Origin: JBAIYU01 sp036763085
GTDB taxonomy: Bacteria > Bacillota > Negativicutes > DSM-1736 > Dendrosporobacteraceae
Length of the DNA: 64,000 nt
Direction of reading: 5' to 3'
Assembly (NCBI RefSeq): GCF_036763085.1
Contig: NZ_JBAIYU010000031.1
Location: forward strand, 62,001 to 126,000
The translations under genes and the position numbers were made by a program. Below are positions 25,026-33,122 of this stretch, piece after piece (position 1 is the stretch's first letter; the number at the start of each line of letters is the position of its first letter). A model generated the notes under the pieces. The model had not been told where the DNA came from, ran no database searches, and saw only the letters and a program-made list of their open reading frames with translations.

Positions 25026-26042
25026 TTGAAAAAGAGCGTTTTAATAATTGCTGCTGCCGTTATATTGTCAGTAGCCACAGTTGGATCAGCGGCAACACCA
25101 GAAGTAAATGGCGATATTCGAATTCGTATTCAAGATCGCGCTGGAGACACGGATTCTCCTACCAAAGGAACATTCACCATTACCCGTGTCAGATTAAATG
25201 CCAGTATGCCTATTGAAAACAATACAAGTGTTTTCGGTCGACTAGCGCTAGAGCAGGCAGCCGGTGAAAAGGCTCACAGCAATGGATTATACGATACCAG
25301 CGGTGCTTTTGACCGATGGGGAGTTAAGTGGAAGTATAAAAACGGGGCGTTAAAAGTAGGGAGGCAGGATGTAGTATTAGGTCAGGACGGACTGGTATTG
25401 ACAACGCTTATTGATGCTGTAGGTGAAAGCAATCAGTTGACGGGAATAGATGCAAGCTGGAAAGAGGGGAACACTTCTTTAAAGCTGGTCGGCGGCCGTT
25501 TAGGCAGCGGGTTGTTTCAGCCTCTTCACGGCATGGAGGCTAACCTGTATGCCTTGCAGGTAAACCGCAAGATCGACCAGCGATTTAGCGGAGGTGCGAC
25601 TTATCGTCGAATATCGACAATCGACAATTATTCAACAACGATGGCTAATCTAATACCTCCTAATAAAAGTATATTCAACACATATTCTTTATTTGGCAGC
25701 TACTGTTTTGATTCTAAAAACGTAGTGTACACTGAAATTGGCAGTTCTAACGCCGATAGCGATGATAACGGTTTGAGTCTTGGTTTAGCCCATAGAATAG
25801 ACAAAAAGAATAGCTATAGTATTAACTACTTTAAGCAGGAAAGGTACTCCGGGATGTTTCGCAATTGGGGAGCACCTGATTTTGCCCGCGAAGGCTCCAA
25901 TACTTCCTGGAATGGGTATGCGCTCTATTACCGATATCAAATGAATGATAAAACGCTGCTGGAGATTAGCGATTATTATGAGAAAGGTAATGTAAGCAAC
26001 TCAGCTAATCAATTTCGTGTAACCTTACTGGCAAATTTTTAA
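25026..26042 (+). CDS. Outer-membrane beta-barrel porin-like protein
   Basis: 338 residues. The signal peptide MKKSVLIIAAAVILSVATV is cleaved after GSA. The mature chain alternates short amphipathic strands with turns (VNGDIRIRIQDR, TFTITRVRLNASMPI, LKVGRQDVVLGQDGLVL, KNSYSINYFKQERY) and ends in RVTLLANF, with the C-terminal aromatic residue used as the BAM insertion signal. This is strong evidence for a diderm cell. The start is TTG 25026; the ribosome site (AAAGGA about 15 bases away) is poor, and ATT 25023 is the only other codon after the in-frame stop. Possibly cotranscribed with the sensor kinase 61 bp downstream. Confidence 0.83.
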   Translation: MKKSVLIIAAAVILSVATVGSAATPEVNGDIRIRIQDRAGDTDSPTKGTFTITRVRLNASMPIENNTSVFGRLALEQAAGEKAHSNGLYDTSGAFDRWGVKWKYKNGALKVGRQDVVLGQDGLVLTTLIDAVGESNQLTGIDASWKEGNTSLKLVGGRLGSGLFQPLHGMEANLYALQVNRKIDQRFSGGATYRRISTIDNYSTTMANLIPPNKSIFNTYSLFGSYCFDSKNVVYTEIGSSNADSDDNGLSLGLAHRIDKKNSYSINYFKQERYSGMFRNWGAPDFAREGSNTSWNGYALYYRYQMNDKTLLEISDYYEKGNVSNSANQFRVTLLANF

Positions 26043-26103
26043 ACTGGATGATGAATAGAGCAGTTAAATAAAGTTTGGGGATAATCATAGGGGAGACAAT
26101 AGT

Positions 26104-28791
26104 GTGGCAAAAACTTTCACAAAAAAATATTTGTGGCTCCACATGGTCGGTATCCTGCTGGCTAGCGTTGGAATCTTCAGTTATTTTTATGTTTCGTTAG
26201 AATCGGTTAAGCCTCCACGTGCAACTAATGGCGAGGTTGATTTGTCAGGGTGGGATTTTTCGAGTGGTGCTGTTGTAAAGCTGGATGGTGAATGGGAATT
26301 TTATTGGCTGCAGCATTTGAAGCCAGTAGATCTTAATGAAGCAAATAAGGCCGCTATGACTGGCTTTTTTACTGTACCTGACAAGTGGAACAATTATAAA
26401 CCGGAAATCAGTCCAACAGGTGATGGTTATGCCACTTACCGGCTAAGGGCCAGAATCGACAAAGCCGGACAGTATCTAGCTGTCAAGATGCCTGAGGTGT
26501 CCACAGCCTATAACTTATATATAAATGGGCAATTAAAGCGTTCTGTGGGGCTTGCCGGCCATACATCCGCAGACACCGAGCCTAAATATTTTCCTCAGGT
26601 TGTTTGTTTTTATGCTGATAGTCAAGAAGTTGAATTTGTAATTCAGGTATCGAACTTTGCCCATCATAAAGGCGGAATCAAGTCCAGTTTGCAGTTGGGT
26701 CTGCAAAACGCAGTGTACGAATTACGGGGAAAGAAGCTAGGTTTTGAAGTGTTTTTACTAGGCACTTTCGCAATTATGGCTGTTTATCATTTCGGTCTTT
26801 ATATGCTGAGGCCAAAAGACAAGCCTGCTTTATATTTCGGTCTGTTCTGCCTGCTAATAGCTATCAGAACAATAGTAACAGGCGAAATAATTGTAATGAC
26901 GCTGATACCGAATTTCCCTTGGGAATGGCTGATGAAAATAGAGTATTTGTCCTATTATTTATCAGTACCTGTTTTTATATGGTTCATTTATCATCTCTAT
27001 GCCACAGATACATCACCTAAAATTCCTGCAGTATTAACCTTAGTCAGCCTGCTGCTTGGGGGATTTGTGGTTATGGTATCACCGAAATCTTTTGCCCGCA
27101 CTTTACTATGGTATGATGTTATCACCATAATGAGTTGTTTGTATGTTTTCAGGGTGCTGGCAAAAGCAGTTCTAAGTAATAAGGAAGGCGCAGTTAGTTT
27201 TGCCCTTGGTGTAGTCATTTTTTTAGCAACGGTAGTTAATGATATATTGTTTTATATGGGGATTATTACTACCTGTGAAATGGTATCGATAGGCTTATTT
27301 GTGTTTATTTTTTTTCAGGCATTGGCTTTGTCTACCAGGTTTTCCAGAGCATATACTACCTTGGAAAATTTATCAAACCAATTAAGCAATAGCAATGAAA
27401 AGATTAGTCATATTCTTAAAAGCATAACAGATGGTTTTTTTGCCATTGATAATCAGGCCAGGTTTACCTATCTGAACAAAGAGGCCGAAAGATTATGTAG
27501 AAAGACCCAGGAACAGTTGCTGGGTAAGGTGATTTGGGACGAGTTTTCGCACTCGGAGGTTTCATTGGTATATCGTCACTACCAAAAAATTACAAATGAC
27601 AAAAATCCGGCATATTTTGAGATTTTTTGGGACAGGCTTGGTTTGTGGCTTGAGGTAAATGTATATCCTTCACAAGACGGGCTATCAGTTTTTGTGCGTG
27701 ATATTCAAGAACGAAAAATGGCCGAAAAAAAGATCCAGGACTATACTCAAATGCTGAAGGAGCAGGTGAGACTTTTGGACCTTGATCCTGATTATACTAT
27801 TGAACGTAGCTTGGATGGAGTTATAGTTTTTTGGAATCATGGTGCGGAACTGGGATATAAATGGACTAAGGAAGAGGCGTTGGGAAAAGTGGTCTATAAA
27901 CTGTTAGACACTCAATTTCCCCAGCCTCTGCAGGAAATAAACCAGGAACTTATAAGTAGCGGGCGCTGGATAGGAGAGCTGATCCAAACTAAGCGTGATG
28001 GCGTAAAGGTTGATGTAAGAAGCTGTTGGTTAATTAAGCGGGATGTAAATGGTAATCCTGTCGGCGTGCTGGAGTTTAACAAGGATATAACCGAACAAAA
28101 AAATATTGAAAAAGAAATGGCTCGTCTTGATAGGCTGAATCTTATCGGTCAAATGGCTGCAGGCATCAGCCATGAAGTACGAAACCCAATGACAACTGTA
28201 CGAGGTTTTCTACAGTTATTGAACCGAAAAGAAACTAATGCAAAATTTCGCGAGTATTATGATCTGATGATTAGTGAACTGGATCGGGCTAATGACATTA
28301 TTACAGAGTATCTATCGATTTCCAAGCCGCAGAGTGGGAATTTTAAGCTGGAGGATGTTAATTACATATTAACTTCTTTAGAACCTTTGCTACAGGCAGA
28401 TGCGGTCAAAATGGGTAAAGAAGTTATCTTGAATTTGCAGCAGATTCCGAAAGTGTTATTAGATGGCGGTGAATTTCGCCAGTTGGTGTTGAACTTATGT
28501 CGTAATGGGCTTGAGGCTATGGCAAATGCAGGAAAAATATTAACAATATCTACCTTTATAGAAGGCGACAAAGTGGTACTTTCTGTCCGCGATCAAGGAC
28601 CAGGTATCTCGGAAGAGATTGCTGCAAAAATTGGCACACCGTTTTTGTCTACAAAAGACAATGGTACTGGCTTGGGTTTGGCTGTCTGTTACGGTATCGC
28701 AGCTAGACATAAAGCCGATATTGAATTTTGCACTGGACCTGAGGGTACTACATTTTTTATTATATTTAAAATGAATTCGGATTGTTTATAA
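26104..28791 (+). CDS. Membrane sensor histidine kinase (7TM-DISM, PAS, HisKA)
   Basis: 895 residues from GTG 26104 with GGGGAGA upstream. One N-terminal membrane anchor leads to an extracytoplasmic jellyroll-type region (residues 45-205, with YRLRARIDKAGQYLAVK and YNLYINGQLKRSVG) and seven hydrophobic helices (about 212-410), the 7TMR-DISM architecture. Two PAS regions follow (about 430-540 and 560-670), then HisKA with H690 in GISHEVRNPMTTVRGFLQL and an HATPase_c end (DQGPGIS, GTGLGLAVCYGIAARH). No response regulator is adjacent, so its partner is elsewhere. Its kinase core closely resembles that at 53038. DISM domains usually sense carbohydrates or small molecules. Confidence 0.9.
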   Translation: MAKTFTKKYLWLHMVGILLASVGIFSYFYVSLESVKPPRATNGEVDLSGWDFSSGAVVKLDGEWEFYWLQHLKPVDLNEANKAAMTGFFTVPDKWNNYKPEISPTGDGYATYRLRARIDKAGQYLAVKMPEVSTAYNLYINGQLKRSVGLAGHTSADTEPKYFPQVVCFYADSQEVEFVIQVSNFAHHKGGIKSSLQLGLQNAVYELRGKKLGFEVFLLGTFAIMAVYHFGLYMLRPKDKPALYFGLFCLLIAIRTIVTGEIIVMTLIPNFPWEWLMKIEYLSYYLSVPVFIWFIYHLYATDTSPKIPAVLTLVSLLLGGFVVMVSPKSFARTLLWYDVITIMSCLYVFRVLAKAVLSNKEGAVSFALGVVIFLATVVNDILFYMGIITTCEMVSIGLFVFIFFQALALSTRFSRAYTTLENLSNQLSNSNEKISHILKSITDGFFAIDNQARFTYLNKEAERLCRKTQEQLLGKVIWDEFSHSEVSLVYRHYQKITNDKNPAYFEIFWDRLGLWLEVNVYPSQDGLSVFVRDIQERKMAEKKIQDYTQMLKEQVRLLDLDPDYTIERSLDGVIVFWNHGAELGYKWTKEEALGKVVYKLLDTQFPQPLQEINQELISSGRWIGELIQTKRDGVKVDVRSCWLIKRDVNGNPVGVLEFNKDITEQKNIEKEMARLDRLNLIGQMAAGISHEVRNPMTTVRGFLQLLNRKETNAKFREYYDLMISELDRANDIITEYLSISKPQSGNFKLEDVNYILTSLEPLLQADAVKMGKEVILNLQQIPKVLLDGGEFRQLVLNLCRNGLEAMANAGKILTISTFIEGDKVVLSVRDQGPGISEEIAAKIGTPFLSTKDNGTGLGLAVCYGIAARHKADIEFCTGPEGTTFFIIFKMNSDCL

Positions 28792-28823
28792 AAAAGTAAT
28801 GATGAGTAGCGTAATCTATAGTT

Positions 28824-28873
28824 AAAAGCAATCACTATTTACTTTTTACAGGCAAATAGTGATTGCTTTTTAT
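28824..28873 (+). terminator. Intrinsic terminator after the sensor kinase
   Basis: A 17-bp perfect stem (28824-28840 with 28854-28870), 13-base loop and T-rich tail. Confidence 0.9.
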
Positions 28874-28998
28874 TGTGCCAAGACAGTTGCAAAAACGATT
28901 ATTTCCATTTTTTTAATGGAAATAATTTGATTTAGAAAGGTATTATGTGTTAAAGCGAGTTGAAACAATTAAATAGTTTCATTCCAGGAGGAGGCAGT

Positions 28999-29100
28999 GT
29001 GGACCCTACCTTTTCGTATATTGGATTAATGATTGAACGGGTAAGCTTGATTTTACAAATAGTCAACTGTCAATTTACAAAATGGCGTTTCAGCTTATAA
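28999..29100 (+). pseudogene. Short open frame with strong ribosome site, apparently truncated
   Basis: GTG 28999 follows AGGAGGAGG and opens 33 codons (starting VDPTFSYIGLMIERV) ending at TAA 29098. The last ten codons overlap the repeat-rich sequence described at 29066-29120. It looks like the first 23 codons of a gene cut off by an inserted or remnant sequence. I do not recognise the family. Confidence 0.3.
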
Positions 29101-29120
29101 AGTGGCATCTCGCTTTTTAA
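29066..29120. mobile_element. Possible IS21-type terminus remnant
   Basis: Two near-repeats, TTACAAAATGGC (29076-29087) and TTATAAAGTGGC (29095-29106), follow TGTCAATT with a spacing of about 19 bp. Tandem short repeats next to a terminal TG are typical of IS21-family ends (family knowledge). No istA or istB and no second end were found, so this would be a solo fragment. Weak. Confidence 0.28.
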
Positions 29121-29247
29121 TTAAGGTGCTTTTTATCCTTACCTTAAATTAACAACAATTATATAATGAAAGTAGATAATAATTTATTGTAAAACGATAA
29201 AACATATGATAATATCTGTTTAACAATAAATAAGCGAGGTGCTTTCC

Positions 29248-29721
29248 ATGAAACGCGAAACACTTTTTCTAAAGTTAGCTGTTATTCTTATAGGCGTACC
29301 AATTCTAGCTTTATGTATTTGGGGGCTGCCTTGGTTAATTAAAAATCCAGTAAATCCAGTTTATGCTCATATGATTTATCCCATTGTAATAGGCATGTAT
29401 GTATCAGCAATACCTTTTTACATTGCATTGTATCAAGCTCTTAAAATTTTAAGCTATATTGACAAAAACAATGCTTTCTCAAAATTATCTGTAAAGGCTT
29501 TAGCGATTATAAAATACTGTGCAGTCACAATCAGTACTTTGTATGTGGTAATGTTGCCATTCGTTTTTTTCGTAGCAGAGAAAGACGATGCCCCAGGTCT
29601 AATAATATTTGGAATGGTCCCTATTCTTGCTTCAATGGTAATCGCAGTCTTTGCGGCTGTTCTGCAAAAGCTATTAAAAAACGCCATAGATATTAAATTA
29701 GAAAATGATTTAACGGTTTGA
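29248..29721 (+). CDS. DUF2975-family membrane protein
   Basis: 157 residues from ATG 29248, chosen over GTG 29239 because GAGGTG sits 7 bases before the ATG. Four hydrophobic segments (about residues 8-28, 40-62, 86-108 and 116-140) make a small four-helix membrane protein of the DUF2975 type. The XRE gene follows 10 bp downstream, the usual DUF2975/XRE pairing; the pair is thought to act as membrane sensor and regulator, but the signal is unknown. Confidence 0.78.
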   Translation: MKRETLFLKLAVILIGVPILALCIWGLPWLIKNPVNPVYAHMIYPIVIGMYVSAIPFYIALYQALKILSYIDKNNAFSKLSVKALAIIKYCAVTISTLYVVMLPFVFFVAEKDDAPGLIIFGMVPILASMVIAVFAAVLQKLLKNAIDIKLENDLTV

Positions 29722-29731
29722 GGTGAATAAC

Positions 29732-29953
29732 ATGGCGATTATAATAAATCTTGATGTGATGTTAGCAAAAAGGAAAATGAGCGTAACAGAACTTTCCGAG
29801 AGGGTTGGAATAACAATGGCTAACCTTTCTATATTGAAAAATGGAAAGGCAAAAGCAATTAGGCTTTCAACGTTAGAGACAATCTGTAAGGCTTTAAAAT
29901 GTCAGCCAGGAGATATTTTAGAATACAAAAGTGACGAAGATACTCAAGAATAA
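29732..29953 (+). CDS. Small XRE-family regulator (YozG-like) paired with DUF2975
   Basis: 73 residues from ATG 29732 with GAGGTG 7 bases upstream, overlapping the end of the preceding gene. Almost the whole protein is one Cro/C1 domain: LDVMLAKRKMSVTELSERVG, then ITMANLSILKNGKAKAIRLSTL and the terminal CKALKCQPGDILEY typical of YozG/YdaS-like short regulators. It probably autoregulates its two-gene operon. Confidence 0.85.
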   Translation: MAIIINLDVMLAKRKMSVTELSERVGITMANLSILKNGKAKAIRLSTLETICKALKCQPGDILEYKSDEDTQE

Positions 29954-30046
29954 AAAGGTATAGGTATAATTAACTCTTGTATCTCCTTGAACCGCTACTA
30001 TGTGATATAGCGGACATCCAATAATATTTCATAATATAACTAACCT

Positions 30047-30103
30047 AAAGAGAAAGTCAATCTATGCAAATAAAGCAACTGTATAGAGTTGACTTTCTCT
30101 TTC
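30047..30103 (+). terminator. Hairpin after the DUF2975/XRE operon
   Basis: A 14-bp outer stem (30047-30060 with 30089-30102) with further internal pairing (CTATGC region) and a weak T tail. Confidence 0.65.
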
Positions 30104-30203
30104 GTGTGCGCATTATTTTGACATTTGGATTGTAAAGTATATGCTGATATTTTATACTAGTAATATATGGATGATATGGGATTTATAAGGGGAGTTTGAT
30201 GAT

Positions 30204-31124
30204 ATGATAGGATTTTTACGCAAGATAAATTTGGGAGTTGCTTTAGTATGGGGCTTGTTGTTTGTAGCTATGAACAGTTCCTTTGCTTTTGCCGCTGAAG
30301 AGCTACCGCCGGAGAAGGCTTATCTAAACGAAGTATATAAAAACATGATGGATGTAAACAACTTGCATTATGATATGGCGATAAAAGCTATAACCCCAAT
30401 GGGTGAAGTGCAAGCTGCAATAAATGGGGAAGTCCAGGAAAATCCCTTGACCATAAAACAGGATATAAACCTTTGCTATCGTGACGAGCAGAATAAAGAA
30501 AATAAGGTAATGTTAAAGCAGTATATAGAACAAAACCATGGTAATTTAGTTATGTATTTGTTAAGCGACGGAAAATGGATTAAACAGATCGTGCCTATCG
30601 ATCCATCCTTAAACAAAAAACTTACAGCAGATGAAAAGGTCTCTGCGCGGATGGATATGCTGCAGTTGTTGAAGTCAGTGAAGCTGAAAAGGGAAACACC
30701 ATCCTATAAGTATATGGAAATAACTTTGGATAGTATACAAATAAGTGATGCTATAGGCGCAGCTGTCAAACAAAATAATGCGCAGGATAAGGACATTGTA
30801 AGTGCGATTGCGGTAGCACGACTCGGGTTGTTAGCTGCTGGTGATATAAAATACAATGTAAAAATTGATAAGACGACTAATATGATAAAAGAAATAGATA
30901 TAGATTTGACAGAACCGATTCGAAAAGGGGCAGGAATATTTTTAGATATAGCTAATCCAAAGGATAGGACTAAAATTGAAGACTTTTTAATAAAATCGAC
31001 ATTAAATATGCAGATAACGTATTCGAAATATAATCAAGTAGGTCCGCTAGAAATTCCTCAAGATGTGCAAAACAATGCAAAAGAAATCAAATTGGATGGT
31101 AAGGCGGTAATTCCTAAAACATGA
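30204..31124 (+). CDS. Secreted protein of the DUF6612-like / LolA-LppX-like type
   Basis: 306 residues; ATG 30204 after AAGGGGAG. A signal peptide (hydrophobic ALVWGLLFVAMNSSFAFA, cleavage before AEELPP) precedes a single domain. The pattern MMDVNNLHYDMAIKAITPMG, EVQENPLTIKQDI, GKWIKQIVP and GDIKYNVKIDKTTNMIKEI is like lipoprotein-carrier folds (LolA/LppX) found in DUF6612 proteins. No Cys for lipidation follows the cleavage site. Probably periplasmic, binding a hydrophobic ligand; that function is inferred from fold resemblance. Confidence 0.6.
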   Translation: MIGFLRKINLGVALVWGLLFVAMNSSFAFAAEELPPEKAYLNEVYKNMMDVNNLHYDMAIKAITPMGEVQAAINGEVQENPLTIKQDINLCYRDEQNKENKVMLKQYIEQNHGNLVMYLLSDGKWIKQIVPIDPSLNKKLTADEKVSARMDMLQLLKSVKLKRETPSYKYMEITLDSIQISDAIGAAVKQNNAQDKDIVSAIAVARLGLLAAGDIKYNVKIDKTTNMIKEIDIDLTEPIRKGAGIFLDIANPKDRTKIEDFLIKSTLNMQITYSKYNQVGPLEIPQDVQNNAKEIKLDGKAVIPKT

Positions 31125-31167
31125 ATAGGTAGCAATATGTAAGGGTTATAATATTGTAATTATCCAC

Positions 31168-31204
31168 AAAAAGGCATAGACTACATAGGTCTATGCCTTT
31201 TTAT
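31168..31204 (+). terminator. Intrinsic terminator
   Basis: A 14-bp perfect stem (31168-31181 with 31189-31202), 7-base loop and T-run. Confidence 0.9.
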
Positions 31205-31346
31205 TTATACTAAGACCGGAATAGCGGAGGAGTGCAGGTATGAAGGACTTTTATAAATAATTATGTAATTTAATATATTAGAAATTAGCAAAAGTACGGA
31301 AATATGCTGCTTTATATTTCGATAGAATGATCATTTGAGGTGCACG

Positions 31347-32216
31347 ATGGATATTCGTTTGCTGAAAACATTTTGTGTAGTTGCAAAACTTGAGAACATT
31401 ACTCAAGCTGCAGAAATACTTAATTTTACGCAACCAACTGTTTCAGCCCAAATTCGTACGTTGGAAGAACATTTTGGGGTGCAATTATTTGAACGTATTG
31501 GAAAAAAACTCTACATTACCAATGCTGGCAAGGCTCTAATCGATCCTTCTGAAAAAATCATCAAAATTTATAGTGAAACTGTTGCTCAAATTAATTATTT
31601 TTCAGAAGTTCAGTATACGAGAATTGGTATATCAAGCAGCTATATTAATTATTGGCTTTCGCCCGCATTATTACAAATGCAAACAAGCGATACTACAGGG
31701 AAGATCAATGTAGAAATTTGCCTTAATTCAAATGGTGTGCTTGATGGGGTTAATAATAATAAATATGATATAGGTATTGTACATGATACTATTTCTGAGA
31801 AGTGTCTAAATACAGTTATTATTAATTCTGAAGAACTTGTTTGGGTTGGACATGAAAATCTGATTAAAGATAAAGCGTGTCCACGCATTGATGATTATCC
31901 AGTTATTAATTTTCGACAAGGATGCACTTTCCGTAAATTGTGTGATAAATTACTGCAAGAACGTGGACTGAATTCGACTTTCGAATATAGCGATTTTGAT
32001 GCTGTCAAAAATGCAATGACTGAAGGATTGGGTATTGCGTTGCTTCCGCGAATCGTTGTAGAGAACCTCATTAAAGAAAATGATAAGTTTTATATATTTA
32101 AAGAAGTTAGCAATTTAGAAATTCCGCTGTATACTATTACTCGCAAGGATAAAAATCTATCAACCACGGCGCACACTTTACTGAGAATTCTTCAAGAGAA
32201 TAAGGTTGCGATATAG
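31347..32216 (+). CDS. LysR-family transcriptional regulator
   Basis: 289 residues from ATG 31347, preferred over TTG 31335 because TGAGGTG lies between them. The N-terminal helix-turn-helix (ENITQAAEILNFTQPTVSAQIRTLE, about residues 17-41) is followed by FGVQLFERIGKKLYIT and a LysR effector domain with GISSSYINYWLSP and EGLGIALLPRIVV. The neighbour 90 bp downstream is a QueG-like ferredoxin protein, a possible but unproven target. Confidence 0.87.
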   Translation: MDIRLLKTFCVVAKLENITQAAEILNFTQPTVSAQIRTLEEHFGVQLFERIGKKLYITNAGKALIDPSEKIIKIYSETVAQINYFSEVQYTRIGISSSYINYWLSPALLQMQTSDTTGKINVEICLNSNGVLDGVNNNKYDIGIVHDTISEKCLNTVIINSEELVWVGHENLIKDKACPRIDDYPVINFRQGCTFRKLCDKLLQERGLNSTFEYSDFDAVKNAMTEGLGIALLPRIVVENLIKENDKFYIFKEVSNLEIPLYTITRKDKNLSTTAHTLLRILQENKVAI

Positions 32217-32309
32217 GCTTTTTTTATTTTACTCATAATGCTTTTCAATTTCAAAAAGGAGTTACTCTCCAGTATAATATGAGCAATACTAGCTGGAGGG
32301 GGTAAGAAC

Positions 32310-32993
32310 TTGCAAGCAACTGATTTACAAACACAAAATAATATAATAAACATATTGAGAGATTTCGGTGATCTAATTTATGGATTTGCTTATGTTGGTG
32401 ATATTGCTCCTAACCAAATCGGGCATCTCCCATATGCAATAACAATTGGACTACCTCTTTCGCCGCCTATTGTGAATAATATTGTAGATGGACCTAATCA
32501 AGCTTATTATGATGAATATCTTAGCGTAAATGATAGGCTTGATTTGATAACTGAGCAACTGAAAATTGAAATAGAGGAGAGAGGATATCAGGCTTATGCC
32601 ATACCCTCTTCAAAAAGAACTGATTTTGTCAATATCAGCGGTGAATTTCCTCATAAAGCAGCTGCCGTAAGGGGCGGGTTAGGGTGGATAGGAAAAAGCT
32701 CTCTTTTAATAACAAGACAATATGGTCCAAGAGTTAGATTGTCAACCTTGTTTACTGATATGCCACTTCAAGCAAATGATATACTTGAAAAGAATCATTG
32801 TGGTAAATGTAAAAAATGTGTTGATGCATGCCCGGCAAGAGCTATTGTTGGTAACCTTTGGAGTAATGGGGTGCCAAGGGAATCATTGATTGATGTTCAA
32901 AGATGCGACATATGGAAAATAAATAGATACCCACAATTTAAGGGGCATGTTTGTGGAATTTGCGTTGCGATTTGTCCCCATGGAAGTAAATAA
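32310..32993 (+). CDS. Short QueG-like 4Fe-4S protein
   Basis: 227 residues from TTG 32310 with GGAGGGGG upstream. The QueG-type core is visible as AAAVRGGLGWIGKSSLLIT, followed by ferredoxin cysteines CGKCKKCVDACP and a terminal CGICVAICPHGSK. As with the protein at 1904, the C-terminal part of true epoxyqueuosine reductase is missing. The two share the same layout but differ substantially in sequence, so they are old paralogues, not a recent duplication. Reaction unknown; possibly a corrinoid- or cluster-dependent reductase. Confidence 0.75.
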   Translation: MQATDLQTQNNIINILRDFGDLIYGFAYVGDIAPNQIGHLPYAITIGLPLSPPIVNNIVDGPNQAYYDEYLSVNDRLDLITEQLKIEIEERGYQAYAIPSSKRTDFVNISGEFPHKAAAVRGGLGWIGKSSLLITRQYGPRVRLSTLFTDMPLQANDILEKNHCGKCKKCVDACPARAIVGNLWSNGVPRESLIDVQRCDIWKINRYPQFKGHVCGICVAICPHGSK

Positions 32994-33034
32994 GAAAATA
33001 GTTGAAAGATTGAATAAAATATAGCTTGATAGTT

Positions 33035-33065
33035 AAAGTATTAGCGTAATGCTGATACTTTTTTT
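33035..33065 (+). terminator. Intrinsic terminator after the QueG-like gene
   Basis: An 11-bp stem (33035-33045 with 33051-33061, one G-T pair), 5-base loop and T7. It resembles the terminator at 24862 in sequence. Confidence 0.85.
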
Positions 33066-33122
33066 GTACATACTAACTGTGGAAGATGCCATGTAATGGA
33101 ACTGATTTTTAGGGGTGATTTA

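Noticed and set aside
25016..25216. 66-codon frame overlapping the porin start
   Set aside because: Cys/Ser-rich out-of-frame translation of the porin coding sequence; the porin frame has signal peptide and strands.
29066..29120. A complete IS21 insertion
   Set aside because: No istA or istB, no second terminus and no target-site duplication could be found; only a possible end fragment is listed.
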